A stretch of 64,000 bases of DNA from positions 1 through 64,000 of the forward strand of contig NZ_FCOT01000007.1 of the NCBI RefSeq assembly GCF_900046455.1, in the 5' to 3' direction. Below the pieces are notes generated by a model, which saw only the letters and a program-made list of their open reading frames with translations, was not told the origin of the DNA and searched no databases. The position numbers and the translations under genes are program-made. Positions 52,480-61,472 of this stretch are shown here, piece after piece (the stretch's first letter is position 1; each line of letters begins with the position of its first letter). This DNA is from Cellulomonas timonensis. GTDB lineage: Bacteria > Actinomycetota > Actinomycetes > Actinomycetales > Cellulomonadaceae.

Positions 52480-53994
52480 ATGACACACCCTGCCCCTGTG
52501 GGCACCCCTGCTCCTCTCCTCGAGGTGCGCGACATCGTCAAGCAGTTCGGCGGCGTCACCGCTCTCGGGGGCGTCTCACTCGACCTGCTCCCCGGCGAAG
52601 TGCTCTGCCTCGCGGGTGAGAACGGCTGCGGCAAGTCCACGCTGATCAAGATCATCTCCGGTGCGGAGAAGCCCGACTCGGGCACGATCCTGGTCGACGG
52701 CCAGCCGTTCACCTCCATGAACACGACCGATGCCATCAAGAGCGGCATCCAGGTCATCTACCAGGACTTCTCGCTCTTCCCGAACCTCACGGTCGCCGAG
52801 AACGTGGTCCTCACCTCCGCCATCGCCTCCCGGCGCAAGCTCTACGACCGGCGCACCGCCCGGCCCGCCGCGCAGGCGATCATCGACGACCTCGGCCTCA
52901 CGCTCGACGTGGACGCCCGGGTCGAGAACCTGTCGGTCGCCGACAAGCAGCTCACCGCGATCTGCCGGGCCCTGGTCGACGACGCGCGCGTCATCATCAT
53001 GGACGAGCCGACCACGGCGCTGACCCGCACCGAGGTCGGCCGCCTCTTCGTCATCGTCGAGCGCCTGCGCGCCCGCGGCGTCGGCCTCATCTTCGTCTCG
53101 CACAAGCTCGACGAGGTCCTCACCATCTCGCAGCGCGTCGCGATCCTGCGCTCGGGCAAGAACGTCGTGACCAGCCCGGCCTCCGAGCTCGACATGCGCT
53201 CGATCGCCGAGCACATGACCGGCAAGGTGCTCGACGAGTCGCGGCACGTCGCCGCGATCGACCCCGAGAGCCCCGCGGTGCTCGAGGTCGAGCACATGGA
53301 CCTCCCGGGCGCCTACCACGACGTCTCGTTCACGGTGCGCCGCGGCGAGATCGTCGGCGTCACGGGCCTGCTCGGCTCGGGCCGCACCGAGATCGCCGAG
53401 TCGCTGTTCGGCGTCCTGCCGCCCCAGAGCGGCACGGTCAAGGTCGACGGCAAGCCCGTGCGGCTCCGCAGCATCGGCGACGCGATCGCCGCCGGCATCG
53501 GGTACGTCCCCGAGGACCGCCTGACGCAGGGCCTGTTCCTGGAGAAGTCGATCGCCGACAACATGATCGCGGCCTCGATGGACGGGCACCGCGCACGCCT
53601 GGGCACGCTCGACAAGAACGCCGTCCGGGAGACCATCCAGCGGCTCTTCGCACGGCTGAGGGTCAAGGCCCCCAACGTCCAGGCGCCCGTCCGCTCGCTG
53701 TCGGGCGGCAACGCCCAGCGCGTGGTGCTCGCCAAGTGGCTGGCCCGCCGCCCCAAGGTCCTCATGCTCAACGGCCCGACCGTCGGGGTGGACGTGGGCT
53801 CCAAGTCGGAGATCCTCGACATCCTGCGGGCAGAGGCCGCCGACGGCATGGGCATCCTCGTCATCTCCGACGACGCCCCCGAGCTCGTCGCCTGCTGCCA
53901 CCGCGTCCTCGTCGTGCGGCACGGCCGTGTCGTCGACGTCCTCGAGGGTGACGACGTCGACGTCGACAACATCCGGAAGAAGGTGGCCGCATGA
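52480..53994 (+). CDS. Sugar ABC transporter ATPase with two nucleotide-binding domains
   Basis: A 504-residue RbsA/RhaT-type fused ATPase. NBD1 has GENGCGKST, the signature-like LSVADKQ and Walker B VIIMDEPT with switch VSHK. NBD2 has the degenerate Walker A GLLGSGRTE typical of the family and the signature LSGGNAQR, but its Walker B reads VLMLNGPTVGVD where DEPT is usual, so the Asp and catalytic Glu are replaced. Only NBD1 is likely to hydrolyse ATP fully. Its stop overlaps the next gene by four bases (ATGA). Confidence 0.9.
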   Translation: MTHPAPVGTPAPLLEVRDIVKQFGGVTALGGVSLDLLPGEVLCLAGENGCGKSTLIKIISGAEKPDSGTILVDGQPFTSMNTTDAIKSGIQVIYQDFSLFPNLTVAENVVLTSAIASRRKLYDRRTARPAAQAIIDDLGLTLDVDARVENLSVADKQLTAICRALVDDARVIIMDEPTTALTRTEVGRLFVIVERLRARGVGLIFVSHKLDEVLTISQRVAILRSGKNVVTSPASELDMRSIAEHMTGKVLDESRHVAAIDPESPAVLEVEHMDLPGAYHDVSFTVRRGEIVGVTGLLGSGRTEIAESLFGVLPPQSGTVKVDGKPVRLRSIGDAIAAGIGYVPEDRLTQGLFLEKSIADNMIAASMDGHRARLGTLDKNAVRETIQRLFARLRVKAPNVQAPVRSLSGGNAQRVVLAKWLARRPKVLMLNGPTVGVDVGSKSEILDILRAEAADGMGILVISDDAPELVACCHRVLVVRHGRVVDVLEGDDVDVDNIRKKVAA

Positions 53995-55037
53995 GCGCGG
54001 GTCGCTCGGGCCTCGCAGAGCGGCTCCGCCGCCTGCGCGGGCCCAACAACGAGGGGGTGCTCGCCCTCATCCTGCTGGTCCTGATCGTCGGGATGTCGAT
54101 CGCCAACCCCGTGTTCTTCACGCTCCCGACGGCGTTCAGCATCATGCGCAGCGCGATCGTGCCGCTGATCTTCGCCCTGGGCGTGCTGCTGGTGATCATC
54201 TCCGGCGGGATCGACGTGTCGTTCGCCGCGATCGCGGTGTTCGCCGCGTACACCACGGTGCGCGTGTACGGCAGCGGGGCGATCGACCTCGGCCTCATCG
54301 GGGCGTTCGCCATGGCGTTGGTCATCGGCGGGATGCTCGGGGCCATCAACGGGTTCCTGATCGCCAGGTTCCGGCTGCCCACGCTGATCGTCACGCTCGG
54401 CACACAGGGCATCTTCAAGGGCGTCCTGCTCACCTACGTCGGCTCGCGCTACATCGCCGACCTGCCCAGCGCGATGTCGTGGGTCTCCACCACCAACCTC
54501 ATCGAGGTCACCACCGACACTGGGCGCGCGTACCTGCACGTCATGGTGGTGCCCGCGATCGTGCTGACCCTCGTGCTCGCCTGGGTGCTGCGCCGCACCA
54601 TGTTCGGCCGCAGCATCTACGCGATCGGCGGCGACGCCGAGGCGGCCCGCCGGGCCGGCATCCGCGTGGTGCGGACCCAAGTCTGGCTGTACGTGATCGT
54701 CGGGATGATGGCCGCCATCGGCGGAATGATCTACATGATCATGGGCCGGTCCGCGAGCCCCCAGGAGCTCGTCGGCGGCGAGCTCGACATCATCGCGGCC
54801 GTCGTCCTCGGCGGCGCGTCGATCTTCGGCGGGCGCGGCTCGGTCCTCGGGACCGTCCTCGGCGTCTTCCTCGTCCAGGTCATCAACAACAGCCTCATCC
54901 TCGCCGGCGTCCCCAGCGCGTGGCAGCGGGCCGCCGTCGGCGTGCTCCTGCTCGTCGGTGTCGGCATCCAGGCGGTGACGGCCCGTGGCTCCGGACGGGC
55001 CGCGCTCGTCCACGACGCGCAGGAGGTGACGGTATGA
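53991..55037 (+). CDS. Sugar ABC transporter permease 1
   Basis: A 348-residue ribose-type permease (BPD_transp_2). It has about 8-10 membrane segments, ALGVLLVIISGGIDVSFAAIAVFAAYT near residue 60 and TLGTQGIFKGVLLTYVG. The GGIDVS loop and GGASIFGGRGSVLGTVLG block are diagnostic. The start overlaps the ATPase stop and the stop overlaps the second permease by four bases. A coupled, stoichiometric pair forming the channel is expected. Confidence 0.92.
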   Translation: MSAGRSGLAERLRRLRGPNNEGVLALILLVLIVGMSIANPVFFTLPTAFSIMRSAIVPLIFALGVLLVIISGGIDVSFAAIAVFAAYTTVRVYGSGAIDLGLIGAFAMALVIGGMLGAINGFLIARFRLPTLIVTLGTQGIFKGVLLTYVGSRYIADLPSAMSWVSTTNLIEVTTDTGRAYLHVMVVPAIVLTLVLAWVLRRTMFGRSIYAIGGDAEAARRAGIRVVRTQVWLYVIVGMMAAIGGMIYMIMGRSASPQELVGGELDIIAAVVLGGASIFGGRGSVLGTVLGVFLVQVINNSLILAGVPSAWQRAAVGVLLLVGVGIQAVTARGSGRAALVHDAQEVTV

Positions 55038-56104
55038 ACGCCGTCCAGGAGAAGAACCCGCTGAAGCGCGTCAACGCCGAGGTCGACTCCCGGTGGACCG
55101 GGCTCGTCGAGCGGCTGCACGTGGACCGCAGCGCACGACGCATGCTGCTGCTCGTCGTGGTGGCGTTCGCGATCTTCGCGGCGCTGAAGCCGTCGGTGTT
55201 CCTCAGCGGCATCAACCTGCAGAACATCGCGATCTCCTCGCCGGAGATCGGCGTCATCGCCATCGCGATGATGCTCGCGATGCTGACCGGCGGCATCGAC
55301 CTGTCGCTGGTGTCGATCGCGAACCTGTCGGCGATCACCATGTCGACGATGTTCACGGCCATCGCCGCGAACAACCCGGACCAGGCCGAGCAGCTCTTCC
55401 CGCTGATCGTCCTCGTCGGGCTCGTGGTGGGCCTGCTGGGCGGGGCCGTGAACGGGCTGCTCGTCTCCCGGCTCGGCATCACGCCGATCCTCGCGACCCT
55501 CGGCACCATGCAGATCTACAACGGCATCGCCGTGGCGTGGACGGGCGGCAAGACGCTGTACGGCTCGCCGGCGGCGCTGACCTCGATCGGCCAGTCGACC
55601 GTCGGGGGAGTGCCCACGCTGTTCGTCCTGTTCGTCGTCGTGGCGGTCCTGGTGGGCATCATCGTCAAGCGCACCCCGCTGGGCCTGAAGGTCACGCTGC
55701 AGGGCGCCAACCCCACGGCCGCCCGCTACTCGGGGATCAACAGCCGCGCGGTGCTCATGAGCACCTACCTGCTGACGGGCACGCTCGGCGGCATCGCCGG
55801 TGTGCTGTTCCTGGCCCGGAACCCCACCGCCTCGGCGGACTACGGCGCCTCGTACGTGCTGCTCGTCATCGTCATCGCCGTCCTTGGCGGCACCAACCCC
55901 AACGGCGGGTTCGCGACGGTGTTCGGCGTGGTGCTCGCGACGTTGACGCTGCAGATCGTCTCCAGCGGCTTCACAGCCCTGCGGCTGTCGGCCTTCCAGT
56001 ACTCGATCGCACAGGGGGTCATCCTCATCGCGGTCATGGTCATCGACCAGGTCCAGTGGCGACGGCGACCTCGGGCGCGGCGTGCCGCCGCCGTGAGCTC
56101 CTGA
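55034..56104 (+). CDS. Sugar ABC transporter permease 2
   Basis: A 356-residue permease of the same family: AMLTGGIDLSLVSIANLSAIT, LATLGTMQIYNGIAVAWTGGK and VIAVLGGTNPNGGFATVFGVVLATLTLQ. It starts in a four-base overlap with permease 1 and ends 34 bases before the DhaK-like gene. A basic N-terminal cytosolic stretch of about 35 residues precedes the first helix. Two non-identical permeases per operon are typical of rhamnose, autoinducer-2 and tetritol importers. Confidence 0.92.
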   Translation: MNAVQEKNPLKRVNAEVDSRWTGLVERLHVDRSARRMLLLVVVAFAIFAALKPSVFLSGINLQNIAISSPEIGVIAIAMMLAMLTGGIDLSLVSIANLSAITMSTMFTAIAANNPDQAEQLFPLIVLVGLVVGLLGGAVNGLLVSRLGITPILATLGTMQIYNGIAVAWTGGKTLYGSPAALTSIGQSTVGGVPTLFVLFVVVAVLVGIIVKRTPLGLKVTLQGANPTAARYSGINSRAVLMSTYLLTGTLGGIAGVLFLARNPTASADYGASYVLLVIVIAVLGGTNPNGGFATVFGVVLATLTLQIVSSGFTALRLSAFQYSIAQGVILIAVMVIDQVQWRRRPRARRAAAVSS

Positions 56105-56138
56105 CGCCCACCCCCTGGATTTTCACGAAAGGAACGTC

Positions 56139-57140
<1,002 letters not shown>

Positions 57141-57143
57141 CCC

Positions 57144-57758
57144 ATGCACTCAGCAGAGCTTGTCGGCGCGATCCAGCGCGGACTCTCGGAGCTCGTCACG
57201 CACGCGGACGAGCTGCGCGACCTCGACCAGGCGCTCGGTGACGGCGACCTCGGCATCACGGTCTCCCTCGGCGCGAACGCCGTGATCGAGGCGCTCGACG
57301 CGATCCCGGCGGAGTCCACCCCCGCCGAGATCGCCCGGGCGGCGGCCAAGGCCTTCGCCAACGCGAACCCGTCCACCATGGCGGCGCTCGTCGCGGGCGG
57401 CCTGCTCGCCGGCTCGAAGTCCTGGGCCGACGTGGAGGACGTCGACGTGGCTGCCGTGGCGCGCTTCGTGCAGGCCGCGGGCGACAACATCGCCCAGCGC
57501 GGCAAGACGCAGCTCGGGGACAAGACGATCCTCGACGCGATCATGCCGGCCGCCGACGCGTTCGCCGCGGCGCCCGACGGGACCGCCGGGCTGGCCTCGG
57601 CGATCGACGCCGCCGAGAAGGCAGTGGTCGACACGCGTGACCTGCAGTCCCGCCGGGGCCGCGCGTCCTGGCTGCAGGAGCGCAGCATCGGCCTGCAGGA
57701 CCCGGGCGCCACCGCGATGTGGCGGTTCCTGCAGTCCTGGCAGAAGGCCAACGCGTGA
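57144..57758 (+). CDS. Divergent DhaL-type kinase subunit
   Basis: A 204-residue DhaL homologue. The Mg-binding Asp triad remains (DLDQALGDGDLG: Asp28, Asp33, Asp35) and the C-terminal RRGRASWLQERSIGLQDPGA is normal. The phosphate loop GGxSG, clear in the first DhaL of this window, is replaced by NPSTMAALVAGGLLAG (about 85-105). Nucleotide handling may therefore differ. The stop overlaps the dehydrogenase GTG (GTGA). No DhaM is present, so ATP is the likely phosphate donor. Confidence 0.87.
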   Translation: MHSAELVGAIQRGLSELVTHADELRDLDQALGDGDLGITVSLGANAVIEALDAIPAESTPAEIARAAAKAFANANPSTMAALVAGGLLAGSKSWADVEDVDVAAVARFVQAAGDNIAQRGKTQLGDKTILDAIMPAADAFAAAPDGTAGLASAIDAAEKAVVDTRDLQSRRGRASWLQERSIGLQDPGATAMWRFLQSWQKANA

Positions 57759-58648
57759 CCCACGTGGCGTCCGTCGCCGTCCTCGGGCTCGGCACGATGG
57801 GGCGCGGCATGGCCGCCAACCTCGTCCGTGCCGGGTTCGAGGTGACGGTGTGGAACCGCACCGGCGGCGCAGCCGCCGAGGTCGCGGGCGCGCGCACGGC
57901 GTCGTCGATCGACGACGCCGTGCGCGGCCAGCACGCAGTCCTGTACTGCCTGTCTGATGACGCGGCCGTGCGGGCCGTGGCCCTCGGCGACGAGGGTGTG
58001 CTCGCGCACGTCGAGGAGTCCACCATCGTGGTCGACATGTCGACCATCAGCGTCGCGCTGTGCGACGAGGAGCACGCCGCCTTCGCCGCCCGCGGCGTCG
58101 CGATGCTCGACGCCCCCGTCTTCGGCTCGAAGGGCGAGGCGGAGGCCGGCGGGCTGTGGGTCGTCGTCGGCGGCGACGAGGCGGCGGTGGAGCGGGTGCG
58201 CCCGGTGCTCGACGCCGTCAGCGAGTCGGTGCACCACATGGGCCCTGCCGGGTCCGGGGCGCGCACCAAGCTCGTGGGCAACCTGCTCGTGGCGGCGCAG
58301 CTCGAGTCCCTCGGCGAGGCGCTGACGCTCGCCGGCGCCGCAGGGCTCGACCTGCACAAGGTCCTGGACGTCGTCGCCGTGACCGATTTCCGCACCCCGA
58401 TCTACAGCGCCGTCGGCCCGGCGGTGCTCGCCGGCGACTACTCGAAGGCCTTCGCGCTGCACCTCATGCGCAAGGACGTCGGCCTGATCGGGCAGCTGGC
58501 CGGGCAGCTCGGCGTGCACCTGCCCGCCACCGACGCCGTGGCGCGCAACCTCGACGCGGCGATGATCGCCGGGTACGGGAACCTCAACGCGTCGGCCCTC
58601 GTGCAGGTCATCGCCGCGCGGGCGGGCGTGGATCTCACCCGAGACTGA
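57755..58648 (+). CDS. Beta-hydroxyacid dehydrogenase (HIBADH/6PGDH family)
   Basis: A 297-residue NAD(P)-dependent dehydrogenase. The Rossmann motif is VLGLGTMGRGMAANLVRAGFEVTVWNRT, with substrate loop DAPVFGSKGEAEAG and the catalytic Lys in GSGARTKLVGNLLVA. VWNRT after the second strand suggests NADP preference. Relatives include L-threonate and D-erythronate dehydrogenases, tartronate semialdehyde reductase and 3-hydroxyisobutyrate dehydrogenase. GTG 57755 gives the four-base overlap with the DhaL-like gene. In this operon it may oxidise a C3-C4 hydroxyacid or reduce an aldehyde; which is unknown. Confidence 0.88.
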   Translation: MTHVASVAVLGLGTMGRGMAANLVRAGFEVTVWNRTGGAAAEVAGARTASSIDDAVRGQHAVLYCLSDDAAVRAVALGDEGVLAHVEESTIVVDMSTISVALCDEEHAAFAARGVAMLDAPVFGSKGEAEAGGLWVVVGGDEAAVERVRPVLDAVSESVHHMGPAGSGARTKLVGNLLVAAQLESLGEALTLAGAAGLDLHKVLDVVAVTDFRTPIYSAVGPAVLAGDYSKAFALHLMRKDVGLIGQLAGQLGVHLPATDAVARNLDAAMIAGYGNLNASALVQVIAARAGVDLTRD

Positions 58649-58761
58649 CCACCCGGGCGAAACGCGGGCCTGCCGGTGGTCGGCCGGCAGGTCCGCACAT
58701 CGTCCCCACCAGTCGTGAAAGGCTCTGCGGTATGCATGCGGACATCCAAAGGAGCACTGAC

Positions 58762-59562
58762 GTGGTCGACCTCGCGTACGTCATCGCCGGATCGGAGGCC
58801 ACCGGCGGCGCCGGCCTCCAGGTGGACCTGAAGACCTTCCAGGAGCTGGGGGTCTACGGGCTCGGGACGGTGACCTGCATCGTCTCGTTCGACCCGGCCA
58901 ACGGGTGGGGCCACAGGTTCTTCCCGGTGCCCGCCGAGGTCATCGCCGCGCAGATGGAGGCCGCCACCGCCGCCTACGCGCTCGACGTCGTCAAGATCGG
59001 CATGCTGGGCACCCCCGCGACGATCGACGTCGTCGCCGAGGGGCTGCGCCGCCAGCCGTGGCGGCACGTGGTGCTCGACCCGGTGCTGATCTGCAAGGGC
59101 CAGGAGGCCGGCGCCGCGCTCGACACCGACAACGCGCTCCGCGAGCAGGTGCTGCCGCTGGCGACAGTGGTCACGCCCAACCTCTTCGAGGCCCGCACGC
59201 TGTCCGGCATGGACGTCATCGAGACGGTCGACCAGCTCACCGAGGCCGCGCGCCGCATCCAAGAGCTGGGCCCGCGGTACGTCGTCGCGAAGGGCGGGGT
59301 CGACCTGCCCGGCGACGACGCCGTGGACGTGCTGGTCGACGGGGACGACGTGACCATCCTGTCCACGCCCAAGATCGGCCAGGAGCGGGTCTCCGGCGCC
59401 GGCTGCACGCTCGCCGCCGCCATCACGGCCGAGCTCGCCAAGGGCGTCGACGTGGGCGAGGCCGTCGCCCGGGCGAAGAGCTTCGTCACCGCGGGCATCG
59501 AGGGCCGCGTCGCGGGCCGCGCGCCGTTCGAGGCCGTGTGGCAGGGCGCAGTGCGCGTCTGA
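58762..59562 (+). CDS. PdxK/ThiD-like ribokinase-fold kinase
   Basis: A 266-residue kinase of the pyridoxal kinase / HMP kinase group. The start AYVIAGSEATGGAGLQVDLKTFQELGVYGLG and LDPVLICKG are diagnostic for PdxK/ThiD; the anion hole and catalytic Asp lie in VSGAGCTLAAAI, where the catalytic Asp expected in GxGD is replaced by Cys, as in PdxK2/ThiD-type enzymes. GTG 58762 is chosen because AAAGGAG precedes it by seven bases. It is 113 bases after the dehydrogenase and could share the operon. It may salvage B6 or act on a carbohydrate; neither is proven. Confidence 0.8.
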   Translation: MVDLAYVIAGSEATGGAGLQVDLKTFQELGVYGLGTVTCIVSFDPANGWGHRFFPVPAEVIAAQMEAATAAYALDVVKIGMLGTPATIDVVAEGLRRQPWRHVVLDPVLICKGQEAGAALDTDNALREQVLPLATVVTPNLFEARTLSGMDVIETVDQLTEAARRIQELGPRYVVAKGGVDLPGDDAVDVLVDGDDVTILSTPKIGQERVSGAGCTLAAAITAELAKGVDVGEAVARAKSFVTAGIEGRVAGRAPFEAVWQGAVRV

Positions 59563-59632
59563 CGCCTGCGGTCGCTGTGGCCCCGCGCCGCTCAGGCTCC
59601 GCGTCCGCGCACAGCGGGCGCGGCTCAGACGG

Positions 59633-59674
59633 CCGGACGGTCCTGCCCCACCCCTGTCGGGCAGGACCGTCCGG
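59633..59674 (+). terminator. Terminator of the catabolic operon
   Basis: Perfect 16-base arms (59633-59648 and 59659-59674) with a 10-base loop end the operon 70 bases after the kinase. The rest of the 263-base gap to 59825 shows nothing recognisable. Confidence 0.82.
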
Positions 59675-59825
59675 TCCTCGAGTCGTGGCGCGTCATCTGG
59701 CGCGCGGGAGCGAGTCCCATGACGAGGTGTGCCGGAACCGTTGCCGGATCACCCCGTGAGTCGCAGAGTGGGAGGGCGACCGCGGGAGCCGTCCCAGCGG
59801 AGCGTCCGACGAGGAGCGCAGCCGC

Positions 59826-60233
59826 ATGCAGATCCTGCTCACCGCCCCGGAGGCGCCCACCGCACTCGGGCCCGCCGAGTGGTTCACCGGCGAGGTGTGG
59901 ATCGACGTGGTGGCGGTGCCGCCCGACCCGTCCCGGCTGCGGGTCAACGCCGTCCACTTCTCACCCGGCGCGCGCACGCACTGGCACCGGCACGCGAACG
60001 GCCAGACGCTGCACGTGACCGAGGGCGTCGCCCGGGTGGGGACCCGTGACGGCACGGTGTTGGAGGTGCGGCCCGGGCAGACGGTGTGGACGCCGCCAGG
60101 GGAGTGGCACTGGCACGGCGCGGCGCCCGCGGCGTTCATGACCCACCTGGCGATGTGGGAGGTGGGCGCAGCCGACGGCGGCCCGGACACCGAATGGGCC
60201 GAGGAGGTCTCCGACCAGCAGTACGGCGCCTGA
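59826..60233 (+). CDS. Cupin-domain protein
   Basis: A 135-residue single cupin barrel. Metal-binding motif 1 is HWHRHANGQTLHVTEG (His residues near 58-68) and motif 2 includes PPGEWHWHG. This resembles the YhhW/quercetinase-like small cupins found in actinobacteria, often near reductases. No membrane or signal segment. Its substrate is unknown; it may be a dioxygenase or a non-enzymatic regulator. It stands 77 bases upstream of the DUF2255 gene on the same strand. Confidence 0.83.
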   Translation: MQILLTAPEAPTALGPAEWFTGEVWIDVVAVPPDPSRLRVNAVHFSPGARTHWHRHANGQTLHVTEGVARVGTRDGTVLEVRPGQTVWTPPGEWHWHGAAPAAFMTHLAMWEVGAADGGPDTEWAEEVSDQQYGA

Positions 60234-60310
60234 CCTTCTGGCCAGCCACGTGGCATTCCTGGCGCTTCCGCCGGGGGATGGGCGTCCACATCGACACAAG
60301 GAGGAGCGCG

Positions 60311-60691
60311 ATGGCGGGCTGGACCGAGGGCGAGTTGTCGAGGATCGGCGGCGCGGAGCTGATGCACCTGGCGTCGAGGCGCCCGGACGGGACCCTGCGG
60401 CCCTACGTGACGATGTGGGACGTGCGCGTCGGTGACGGGGTCTACGTCCGGTCCGCGTACGGGCCGCACAACGGGTGGTACGTCCGGGCGAAGGCCAGTG
60501 GCGAGGGTCGCATCCGATCCGGCGGAGTGGAGCGGGACGTCGTCTTCGAGGACGCCGCACCCGACGAGGCCGAGGCCATCACCGCCGCGTATCACGCCAA
60601 GTACGACCAGTTCGGCCCGGCGATCGTGGGCACCGTCACGGGCTCCGACGCGGAGGCGCTGACCCTCCGACTCGTGCCCGTCGACGGGTGA
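60311..60691 (+). CDS. DUF2255 family protein
   Basis: A 126-residue protein. The end-to-end pattern (WTEGELSRIGGAEL, LRPYVTMWDVRVGDGVYVRSAYG, WYVRAKASGEGRI, VVFEDA) is the DUF2255 family, whose fold resembles split-barrel flavin proteins. AAGGAGGAGCGCG gives a strong ribosome site before ATG 60311. It probably follows the cupin gene in one transcript. Function unknown. Confidence 0.83.
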   Translation: MAGWTEGELSRIGGAELMHLASRRPDGTLRPYVTMWDVRVGDGVYVRSAYGPHNGWYVRAKASGEGRIRSGGVERDVVFEDAAPDEAEAITAAYHAKYDQFGPAIVGTVTGSDAEALTLRLVPVDG

Positions 60692-60918
60692 CGGGTCTCA
60701 CTGCCCGGACGTGCAGGCGGCGGGTGGGACAATGGGAGGACCGGCTCGCAGAGCGAAGGCCCCCATCCGCATGGTCGGGCCGACCTCTGTGCTCCCAGCG
60801 TCCTCGCCGCTCCATCATCGGGTGCGACTCGGACAACGGGGCGATCAGGCGTTCTGAGGCTCAGCCTCCGACGCGATCGGGTGCGGTGCCGATCGCAAAC
60901 GAAGGACACAGCATCAGG

Positions 60919-61434
60919 ATGCAGTTCTCTGAGGGTCAGACGGTCATCCACCCTCACCATGGGCCCGCCACCATCACGCAGATGGTCGACCGCACGATCA
61001 ACGGGACGAGCCGGCGGTACGTGCACCTCCAGGTGCACCAGACCAGCCTGGAGGTCGCCGTGCCTCTCGACACCGCCGAGGAGGTCGGCCTCCGACCGGT
61101 GTACGCGGAGTCGCAGGCGCACGAGCTGATCGCCGTCCTCCGGGCGCCCTCGGGCGAGCAGGAGGAGAACTGGTCGCGGCGTTTCAAGGCCAACCAGGAG
61201 AAGCTCCGCGTCGGCGAGCTGAACATGACCGCCGAGGTGGTCCGCGACCTCACCCGCCGCCAGGAGGAGCGTGGGCTGTCCACGGGCGAGAAGGAGATGC
61301 TCCAGAGCGCCCGGCAGCCGGTCCTCGCGGAGCTCGCGCTGTCCCTGTCGCTGGACGAGACGGAGGTCGACCGGCTCGTCGACACCGCCGTCCGCGGCGA
61401 GGAGCCCGACCCCGTGGGCGCCGCCCAGGCCTGA
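60919..61434 (+). CDS. carD: CarD-family RNA polymerase-binding regulator
   Basis: A 171-residue CarD/CdnL-like protein. The RNAP-interacting Tudor-like domain (FSEGQTVIHPHHGPATITQMVDR, YVHLQVHQTSLEVAVPLDTAEEVGLRPV) is followed by the helical DNA-binding domain (WSRRFKANQEKLRVGELNMTAEVVRDLTRRQEERGLSTGEK). CarD stabilises the open promoter complex at many housekeeping promoters and is essential in mycobacteria. Start ATG 60919 begins the domain. The 227-base upstream gap (60692-60918) should hold its promoter, but I see no clear elements. Confidence 0.95.
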   Translation: MQFSEGQTVIHPHHGPATITQMVDRTINGTSRRYVHLQVHQTSLEVAVPLDTAEEVGLRPVYAESQAHELIAVLRAPSGEQEENWSRRFKANQEKLRVGELNMTAEVVRDLTRRQEERGLSTGEKEMLQSARQPVLAELALSLSLDETEVDRLVDTAVRGEEPDPVGAAQA

Positions 61435-61472
61435 CCCGGCCTGACCTCACCCGCCGTCCAGCCCGACACCGC

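Noticed and set aside
58762-59562. Calling the ribokinase-fold enzyme ThiD or PdxK outright
   Set aside because: Motifs fit both and the catabolic context may point to another substrate, so the gene symbol is left empty.
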